Source: Prosapia bicincta | Taxonomy: Eukaryota > Arthropoda > Insecta > Hemiptera > Cercopidae | Direction of reading: 5' to 3' | DNA length: 64,000 nucleotides | Assembly (NCBI GenBank): GCA_036971475.1 | Contig: JBAIZL010000001.1 | Location: 280,391,925 to 280,455,924, forward strand | Part shown: piece by piece, positions 57,191 through 64,000 of the stretch | Layout: every line of letters begins with the position of its first letter | How positions within the stretch are numbered: position 1 is the stretch's first letter | The notes under the pieces: generated by a model | What the model was told of the DNA's origin: nothing | The model's database searches: none | Seen by the model: only the letters and a program-made list of their open reading frames with translations | Translations under genes and position numbers: made by a program

Positions 57191-57290
57191 CAACATAGGT
57201 TATTCAAATACAAGAATATTTATTAATTTATATCCAAAGCTTTTCGTCGTAAACAGTACCAACATCATAAGGAATGAAAATTACAATAAT
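57147..57290 (-). mobile_element. (TA)n plus Penelope-like 3' end
   Basis: TA (57147-57185) is followed by TTAAACAACATAGGTTATTC, AAATACAAGAATATTTATTA, CAAAGCTTTTCGTCG and GTACCAACATCATAAGGA. On the minus strand this is the 3' end of the PLE gene fragment at 57369-57655: ATGATGTTGGTAC...GACGAAAAGC, with one stem position lost and CTGANGA changed to CTTATGA. It is the mirror image of the end at 35870-35907. Confidence 0.7.
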
Positions 57291-57368
57291 GTAAGCTATA
57301 GGCCTAAAACATATGTTAAATTAGAAATAGAATTGTTGCTAAATTAATACAAATTGCCAAGTTTATTT

Positions 57369-57655
57369 TTTTGCTGTAACATTATAGACATTGAATATAG
57401 TATCAAATTTAGAATGTATTTGTATTTGTTCTTTTATTAATTTGTTATTATTATTGTATTTATATATTTCGAATGCTTCATATATATTCATTCTTAATCC
57501 CTTATTAATTTCTTGTATAAGTTTCATATTTTCAATATTTGGAAATTGGAGCTTATTATTAATACAATGATTAGCAAAATTTGATTTATATATTTCTGGA
57601 TTAATTCAGACATTCAAATGTTCTTTATATCTTTCTTTTAATTTTATATATATAT
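57369..57655 (-). pseudogene. Penelope-like element, C-terminal part of the GIY-YIG region
   Basis: On the minus strand the frame reads KLKERYKEHLNV, a stop, INPEIYKSNFANHCINNKLQ, MKLIQEINKGLRMNIYEAFE and KLIKEQIQIHSKFDTIFN, then a terminal stop. It is colinear with the better copy at 62852-63287. PLE polyproteins are reverse transcriptases with a C-terminal GIY-YIG endonuclease; only the end of the endonuclease module remains. One internal stop kills it. Its 3' untranslated region runs to the TA tract at 57185. Confidence 0.8.
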
Positions 57656-59290
57656 TTATATTTATGTATATATATTATAGTGTTGAATATAAGATACATT
57701 AATATAAATAATTTAAGCAAAGGTTTAGCCATACTAAAAACCAACAATGAAGTAAAAGAAGTTGAAATCTGGAATTAGATCCGGAAAAAGGATTATTTGT
57801 AAAAACACGTAGCCGACTAGGGTAGAGTTTTTTTTATTTATGAATTTCAAACTAAAAAGGGAGAAATCGCCAGATGTGTCACGTTAAACCTAAAAAAATG
57901 AATAATATCAATTTATAAGGCGGTTTGCTTCAAACTTTTACAACATAACGGCAAGTGAAAATGTTCTGACGTAGAAATTTCAAATTTGATTAATATAAGC
58001 TAAAATATCTGTTCTTTATTGGCTAGATCATTTAGCAATAAGGGAAAGACTAGCTATAGAGGCCTGTGTGTAGGGAAAAGTCTTTCCCTAGATAACAACG
58101 TACTTAGATGTAGTGATATAATACATAACAAAATTTTAGAAATGGAACAACAAAATACACAAGAAACGCAGTTAGGGCAACTTATAAAAAGGAAAGACGT
58201 GTAAGGAGATGTAGATGGAATAAAAGAAACGGGAAATGAAGAGATAAGTGTTTTGAGGACAGATAACATAACAGACAAGACGAATATTGAAGAAACCACA
58301 ATATATCTGGAGACAATACAATTTTTATGGTTATATTTAAAAAAAATTAAATAGTTAATAATAACATGACAAAGACAAATTAAATAATTGACATAAATAG
58401 AGGTGATAAATAGATGGATTGTAAATGGTAGGAATTAAATGACAATGTAAGAAAAAATAAAAAAGGCTTGACTAAACAAATCATCAAATGCGGGAGAGTG
58501 TTGACAAATTAATGAAACTGGATGAAAGCTTAAAAGGAGAGTTCAGAAAAATGGATAACAGGTGAGGGAAAACTGAAAACGACTGACGAGACACAATAGA
58601 AACAAGAATAATAGAAACTAAAGAAAAACTACAAAGATAACATCAATCAATGACAGTTAAATAAACTGAGCAGAAGGTAAACGTTTAGCTAACCATTAGG
58701 AAATAAAATAAATATTTAATCATTAAACTTTTGAAAAAATATAACCAGTAGCGAAAGGATTATGTTATAAAATATAAAATTTCTTTGGATGTATTTTATA
58801 ATTTAACTAAATTAGACATTAAATAACCTAATATAGATTCTAAATGTTTTTGGATGGGCGATTTAAATGGGGATGCCTATTTGGAAAATTTTTTTAATCA
58901 ATGTGAAAAACTTGCAAAAACTTTCAAAAATCAGTGTAGCGGAAACCTTGTTAAATATTTGTTTTCTCGTAACTCTTACTGACAATTTGCAATTAATTGA
59001 AGTGTTTTAGTTTGACACCTAATTGATACACGTAAACCTTTAACTGTTTTATTGTTCCTGCAACACTGTTAGTAAAATTTATATTTTACTTCCAAAGGGT
59101 CTAAAATAGAAAAATTAATACATCATGGAAAAACAAAGAAGCAATGTGGTTTTTTAATTTAAAAAAAAAGGTGGTAATACGCATGACACATGGTACAAAG
59201 GTAGAGAAATAATGGTTGAAAGGCCTATAAATCAGATTATTTTTCCAAACATGAAAAAAAACTTGCTTTTCGTATCTTTATTATTTCTTT
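57656..59290. other. Unassigned region with decayed coiled-coil-like frames
   Basis: Bases 57700-58700 are purine-rich on the plus strand and contain broken frames of helix-prone protein sequence: IIHNKILEMEQQNTQETQLG near 58130 and MRESVDKLMKLDESLKGEFR near 58490. Such Glu/Lys-rich, heptad-like sequence resembles gag or ORF1 proteins of retroelements. No zinc knuckle or polymerase motif is visible. AGGGAAAGACT (58038) and AGTCTTTCCCT (58079) form an 11-bp inverted repeat within it. From 58700 the sequence is AT-rich and blank. Confidence 0.3.
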
Positions 59291-59340
59291 TATACCGCTA
59301 GTAGTTTAAGCCTAACTGTTGTTTGTTTTTACTTCATCAG

Positions 59341-59441
59341 ATATGGGCGCGATTAATCCTTCAGCCTCTGACAGAGTGGAGCGGCAGATTACAAAATGCG
59401 ATCCTCCACCTTATTTCCCTGACTATTATTTTGATCAATAA
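59341..59441 (+). CDS. Candidate terminal coding exon
   Basis: A strong acceptor (long T-rich run, TTCATCAG) ends at 59340. The next frame reads MGAINPSASDRVERQITKCD and PPPYFPDYYFDQ before TAA at 59439-59441. The codons are balanced in a very AT-rich region, and the proline/aromatic end looks like a genuine C-terminus. It might belong with the signal-peptide exon at 56946, but direct joining of the two does not put them in the same frame, so a further exon would be needed. No family is recognised. Confidence 0.35.
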
Positions 59442-59989
59442 TTAGCCACTAAATAGTTGCAGTGTTTTTCAAGACACAAGTTCAACCAAAACATATGAAC
59501 TATAAATACGAAAATGTTATTATCTGTTAATATTTCCACCTTTGGTATAAAACCAAATTCACACAAAATAGAATGAAACGATGGTCGTCGTTAAGCCGGC
59601 CATCGTGAAGATGTAATGGGAATCGATGTATGGAATATATTTTTAGCTGGTTCAGCTGATTGTTTTCAGGTGTCTAACATACGATACAAACGTCAATATT
59701 TTCCCCTGCCTTCGTAGAAACCCCTAAATTTTAACAGGTGACAGGCCTATAGATTATTATCCGATAGGGAGGTAGAAATGAACATACAGGGTGGAAAGGA
59801 ATGGATGGGTCGTGGCAGAGTGTTACATCTATATACATATAAATCATTCTTTGGTTAACCTATAAAAGCATACACAGATTAAACTTGCTTTATTTGCATT
59901 CATGATAAATAAAGTAGTCAACATGGAAATTAGGAGTTATTATTCTTCTTCCAATTTTTTATATTATTATTTTACAAAATTTGTTTTAA
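59442..59989. other. Spacer, possible 3' flank
   Basis: No gene recognised. ACGATGG...CCATCGT near 59580-59607 is a 7-bp inverted repeat. Confidence 0.35.
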
Positions 59990-60456
59990 ATTGGCACGAT
60001 GTTAGTAAACTTATTTTATTTCAACCATTTGTGGATCAATTAAACTGTCTTTAACTTTATGTTTATAAATTTCTAATATTGCGCATATATTCATCTTTAA
60101 CCTTTTGTTTAATTCTTTTAATAATTTCATATTTTATATTTCAGGAAATCTGTGTCCATTATTGGTACAATAAGTAGCCAAATTTCTTTTGTATATGTTT
60201 GGTTTATTATAAGCGTTTAAATGTTATTTGTATATTCTTTTAATTTTTTTTTTTTTTGTCCTACATATAATTGATTACAATCTTGACATTTTGTATTACA
60301 AACAACATTTCTTTCGTTCATATTATTTTTATTATTGTTATTGTTTATTATATATCTAATTATATTATCAGTTGTGTAAGTAATATGTAAATTTGCTTCT
60401 TTAGATAGTCTTGTGATATTGTTTATTTCGTTAACAGTGAGTATAAAGGTTGTCAA
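59990..60456 (-). pseudogene. Penelope-like element, GIY-YIG endonuclease fragment, broken
   Basis: On the minus strand ILTVNEINNITRLSKEANLH and TYTTDNIIRYIINN precede MNERNVVCNTKCQDCNQLYV and GQKKKKLKEYTNN. The latter aligns with the GIY-YIG start (G-x-Y..KC..C..LYVGQT) of the copy at 62852-63287. The first Tyr of the GIY part is Cys here, and the frame shifts after KLKE within a T-rich run (60241-60256). Degraded C-terminal sequence continues to about 60040. The N-terminal reverse transcriptase is not present. Confidence 0.8.
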
Positions 60457-61599
60457 AATATTTAATTTATTTTGAAAAATATGAACTTAAACTCTTCCAA
60501 TCGGCCTCCAAATATGAAAGAGTCTTTCCAGGAGGCGGCTCAACAGCTTCCCAAAGTTTAAAGTCGATCCGATGAACTGTTTACATTAAACAGTCGGGTA
60601 AATGTGAACCCTGTGTATTTCAATGGTAAATTTCTACCTTGCTTTTTTTATTTCTACCATTTCTTAGTCTAGCCCTACTTTGTATAACAAAGGTTCCCTT
60701 TCAATGCCATGTCTGTATCATTATTAGTTTCTTCTCTGCGTTGATGGTCAGTCATTCAATCTCTCAGTCATTCGGTAAGTCAACACTTCAATTTGTATTT
60801 ATAAAGATATATGTGGCTTTTCTTGTATCAATTTTTAAATATAAGTAATGGGGAAATAGTATTAATTCTAAATTAGGAATTAAATTTTTGTTTATTTGTT
60901 TTCTAAATTATGAGGGGTTGACTTAAAGGACGGTGAATTTTATACATATATATATTTAGTTTAGATTTTAAATTTGATTATGTGGTTATATTGCTAATAA
61001 TTTTGAATCTTGAATACGTAAACCTTTCCAGTAAATTGTGAATTAATAATGTATGAGATCTTACTTATGGAATTATAAGTTTTAATATATTTGTGTTTTA
61101 TGGGAAGATTTTGTGTTTTTTTTTATGTAATATAAATGTGACAGTAAAACGTACGTTTTCAGGATATAAATGTGTGACGAAATCAGGTATATTTTAGAAA
61201 AGGTTACATTAAGATCTACTGGGTTTAAAGGGTTAGAAGGTTTTTATTTTAGAAATAAGGGCAAAGTCATTAAGAAATATATAATTTAGTGCATTTATAA
61301 ATTTTTGTTCTGCTTATGAAATTAAATTAAATTAAATTAAAAATTGTAGTTTCATGAGACGTTTAATTTTGTAAAATCGGTGCTAGGTACAATTTGATAT
61401 ATTTTATTACAAAACAGTGATTTTTACTAACTTGCAACTTGATTTAAAATTTATTTGATAAACTATCAAACTATAAGTTTAGATTTTCATACTTCCTAAA
61501 GTATTGTTATTAAGCTGTGAGCTTTAAAGAATTCATTTCCCGGAAAAAAACCCCAAATGCTTACAAATATCAGTGAGTTAGGTTTTAAAAATAAAGTCT
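60457..61599. other. Intergenic, nothing recognised
   Basis: A GC-richer patch at 60480-60620 has no identified origin; the rest is AT-rich. Confidence 0.35.
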
Positions 61600-62260
61600 A
61601 GTGACATGTTCTCTGATAGAGGGTTAGCATAGGACTGACTTCGGTTTTTACCGTCGTCGGTCCTAGAGAGTACGGAGGGTAAGTCGTGCGTACGGTAGGA
61701 TGAGGGTAATTTGTGCGCCCCCAATGTGTGTGTGAGTGTGTTTGTGTATGTGTTTTTGTGTGCTTTCAAAGGATAAAGGGGTAGATTATGCCTCCCTAGA
61801 AGCAAGTCCCCAGTCTGGGGATCCGGCCCTTGGGTAAGGCCAACCAAAAGTGGATAAAGTTCCGATTGCACTACCTAGACCGAACTAATCAGACTCTCTA
61901 TATATAGGGATACTGAAACCTGGTCGTTTAAAAGGTTCTACTGGTCCCGAGTAGTTCTTAAAGAGCTTCCGAACAGCTGTCACAGGCTGAGTTCTCGTCC
62001 CAGCGGAGGGCCGGTGACCAGTCAAGGCCTTACAGTACTCCAAGGGTTGAAATACTCCTACATACTGGTGGGGTAGTAGTCTCATTTAGTGGATAGTAGA
62101 ACCCCCAACAGCAACGCTACTAAGTGTCTTCTTTGGCAAGGGAGATAAAAGTCGAGAGCTCTTCAATTTCGCCATCTTTCTCTTCAAACATTTCTCACAA
62201 CACAACTCCACACTGCAAACTGTGTGTGTTTGTTTGTGAATTTAATTTTATACCAGAGGA
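61600..62260. other. GC-richer island of unknown origin
   Basis: Balanced composition with CpG words over about 650 bp, containing a short GT stretch (about 61724-61760) and TATATATAGGG (61902-61912). Minus-strand frames of 97 and 66 codons (61578-61871, 61885-62085) have transposon-like, Pro/Arg-rich composition but no recognised domain. It resembles the terminal or untranslated part of a retroelement; direct terminal repeats were not found. Confidence 0.35.
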
Positions 62261-62587
62261 GAAAATTAAATAAACATTAATATTTTTGTAATTTTTTAAA
62301 ATTTATTATTTATAATTTTTGGTTCATAATATAACTTTAGGCTGACACATGCACAACTTCTCATATGCATATAGGACCCTTTGGATAGTAAAGTTGGCGT
62401 TTATTAAGTCGCCCCCCTCTGTTAGTAGCTGAAGGATCAAACATTCTCACATTCTGCCGAAGTAAAAAGTAACATAAACAAAAAACATTTACTTAAGTGA
62501 TCAAATAAAAATTTTATTTATGGTAATTTTAATTAATGAATTACAACTAATATAAATTACGTAACATAACCTGCACTTTGAAATTTA

Positions 62588-62589
<2 letters not shown>
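62261..62589. other. AT-rich spacer
   Basis: No gene recognised. Confidence 0.4.
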
Positions 62590-62646
<57 letters not shown>

Positions 62647-62851
62647 ATATTGTGATATGTTTTCTTGTAATATAGTTAATAAATTAAAAATATTTCAAAA
62701 ACAAGAATACTTTTAATGAATATATTTATTCAAAGCTTTTCGCCGATAAAATAGTATCAGCATCTTCAGGAAAATAATTATCTAATAAAACATTTTTACA
62801 AAATTAAATCATATGTACTACAAAGAATCATATGTTTATAAGTACTGTACT
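62590..62851 (-). mobile_element. Penelope-like element 3' untranslated end with (TA)n
   Basis: Reading on the minus strand from the stop of the endonuclease frame, about 80 bases of AT-rich sequence precede CCTGAAGATGCTGATAC, TATTTTATCGGCGAAAAGCT and TTGAATAAATATATTC. The tail CTTGTTTTTGAAATATTTTT and ACAAGAAAACATATCACAAT then runs into TA (62643-62590). This is the reference 3' end that identifies all other ends in the window. The stem GCTGATA/TATCGGC directly precedes GAAA. Confidence 0.85.
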
Positions 62852-63287
62852 TTATGTAAATTTTTCTATAACATCAATGACTTTATAAATAGTTTGGTGC
62901 CTTGATCTCACTTGAATTTGTTCATCAACTAATTTGTCTTTAACTTTATGCTTATAAATTTCCAATGTTTCAAATATATTCATTTTTAATCCTTTATTTA
63001 ATTCTTTTATTAATTTCAAATTTTCTGTTTCCGGCAACTCATGCCCATTATTAATACAATGCGTAGCTAAATTTGATTTGTATATGTTTGGTTTGATATA
63101 AGCGTTTAAATGTTCTTTGTATCTTTCTTTTAATTTCTTTTTTGTTTGTCCTACATATAATTTATTACAAGTTTGACATTTTATATTATATACTCCATTT
63201 CTTCCGTGCATATTATTTTGATTTTTGTTATTGTTTATTATATATCTAATTATATTATCAGTTGTGTAAGTAATATGTAAATTTGTT
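62852..63287 (-). CDS. Penelope-like retroelement, GIY-YIG endonuclease domain (5'-truncated)
   Basis: An uninterrupted 145-codon minus-strand frame runs from ETNLHITYTTDNIIRY at the truncated start to VIDVIEKFT before the stop. The GIY-YIG module begins NGVYNIKCQTCNKLYVGQTK, followed by KKLKERYKEHLNA with the catalytic-type Arg and the ER..EH pattern. C-terminal LATHCINNGHELPE and NIFETLEIYKHKVKDKLVDE complete it. The KC..C pair typical of metazoan Penelope endonucleases is present. The enzyme nicks target DNA to prime reverse transcription. The reverse transcriptase is cut off at 63287 by an inverted PLE end, so the copy is not autonomous. This is the best preserved protein sequence in the window. 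Confidence 0.88.
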
Positions 63288-63437
63288 TCAAAGCTTTTCG
63301 TTGGTAAACAGTACCAACATCCTCAGGAAACTAGAGACTTCCACACTAAAGCCTCTAGTTTCCTGAGAATGTTGGTATTGTTTGCTTTGAATTTTAGATT
63401 CAATAAATTATTCTTGTATTTGTAAATTGTTTTATTT

Positions 63438-63440
<3 letters not shown>
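63288..63440. mobile_element. Inverted pair of PLE ends cutting the endonuclease gene
   Basis: CAAAGCTTTTCGTTGGTAAA and CAGTACCAACATCCTCAGGA (63288-63328), then AACTAGAGGCTT-like arms. The AACTAGAG near 63329 is mirrored by CTCTAGTTTCCTGAGAATGT, and TGGTATTG...TTTGCTTTGAAT follows. The right arm lacks the CGAAAAGC box. The pair inserted into, or terminated, the upstream side of the PLE gene. Confidence 0.75.
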
Positions 63441-63515
<75 letters not shown>

Positions 63516-63582
63516 TATAGTGATACGTTTTCCTGTAATAAAGATAATGGTTAACAATATTTCAAATACAAGAATAGTTTTA

Positions 63583-63650
<68 letters not shown>

Positions 63651-63718
63651 TATAGTGATACAATTTCCTGTAATAAAGATAATGGTTAACAATATTTCAA
63701 ATACAAGAATAGTTTTAT
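63441..63718. repeat. (TA)n tracts with two direct copies of a 75-bp PLE tail
   Basis: TA (63441-63510), TTATTTATAGTGATAC...TTTCAAATACAAGAATAG (63511-63585), TA (63590-63645), and the same 75-bp unit again (63646-63718). The step is 135. The second unit leads into a PLE gene end at 63719, so the first is a tandem duplicate of that element's 3' tail together with its microsatellite. Confidence 0.92.
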
Positions 63719-64000
63719 TTAAATATTTACAAAGTTGTTCGCCAATAAAATAAGTATAAGCATCTTAAGGAAAAACAATGATATATGAAAATATTTTACA
63801 AAAATTAAATCACGTGTACTACAATTCAACCATATGTTTATAGGTCCTATGTAATTTTTTGTCATGACATCAATGATTTTGTAAATACTTTGGTGAATTG
63901 ATTTAACTTGAATTTGTTCATTAATTAATTTGTCTTCAATTTTATGTTTATAAATTTCGAATGTGACATATATATTCTTTTCAGCCATTTTTGTATTTCT
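63719..64000 (-). pseudogene. Penelope-like element, C-terminal end, runs out of the window
   Basis: On the minus strand the frame contains NIYVTFEIYKHKIEDKLINE, QIQVKSIHQSIYKIIDVMTK and then 3' untranslated sequence with a degraded CTTAAGATGCTTATAC...TTGGCGAACAAC stem. It is colinear with residues near the end of the 62852-63287 copy. The gene body lies beyond 64000, so its completeness cannot be judged. Confidence 0.75.

Noticed and set aside
61600..62260. LTR of a retrovirus-like element
   Set aside because: The GC-richer island has a TATA-like word, but no matching direct repeat, primer site or pol sequence was found in the window.

Overview
The window looks like intergenic or heterochromatin-like DNA from an animal, most likely an insect. 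It is strongly AT-rich and has no long open reading frame and no prokaryote-style gene packing. Dinucleotide microsatellites are abundant, and there are relics of mariner, Tigger/pogo, PIF-Harbinger, RTE-type non-LTR and Penelope-like (PLE) elements. I see no rRNA, intact tRNA, CRISPR or complete protein-coding gene, and the species cannot be fixed from this sequence. Almost everything interpretable is mobile or tandemly repeated DNA; a few short exon-like frames are listed with low confidence.

Layout, left part (1-21 kb). A diverged block is present three times (1-440, about 7.3-9.5 kb and about 10.4-14.0 kb). Around it are five tandem arrays: a 113-bp trimeric higher-order repeat (448-1500), 262-bp units (4.03-5.06 kb), 45-bp units (5.19-5.58 kb), 240-bp units (6.79-7.26 and 9.95-10.44 kb) and a 71-bp minisatellite (11.89-13.72 kb). 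The 71-bp array expanded inside one block copy only. A dead RTE-type reverse transcriptase (2.88-3.5 kb) and Tigger relics (9.33 and 13.78 kb) lie in the same part.

Middle part (21-46 kb). This holds long (CA)n/(TA)n tracts, two copies and a fragment of a tRNA-derived SINE (two here, one at 46.9 kb), a cluster of long inverted repeats made of PLE 3' ends (33.0-34.3 kb), a mariner copy that lost one catalytic segment (36.04-37.21 kb), and a deleted PIF-Harbinger element that keeps the starts of both divergent genes (39.34-39.97 kb). It ends with a 21-bp satellite carrying a 126-bp higher-order repeat (42.1-43.3 kb) and a Tigger/jerky-type transposase relic (43.86-45.12 kb).

Right part (46-64 kb). 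Here are a SINE copy, a 67-bp satellite with a 269-bp higher-order period (53.2-54.46 kb), a candidate signal-peptide exon (56.95 kb) and a terminal-exon-like frame (59.34 kb). Four PLE endonuclease fragments, all on the minus strand, fill 57.2-64 kb.

The most unusual signal is the PLE family. Its 3' ends carry a conserved hammerhead-like CTGANGA...stem...GAAA motif whose stem shows compensatory changes. They repeatedly abut (TA)n tracts and often occur as head-to-head inverted pairs, some nested in one another. This suggests one retroelement lineage is generating many of the TA microsatellites and palindromes in this genome.
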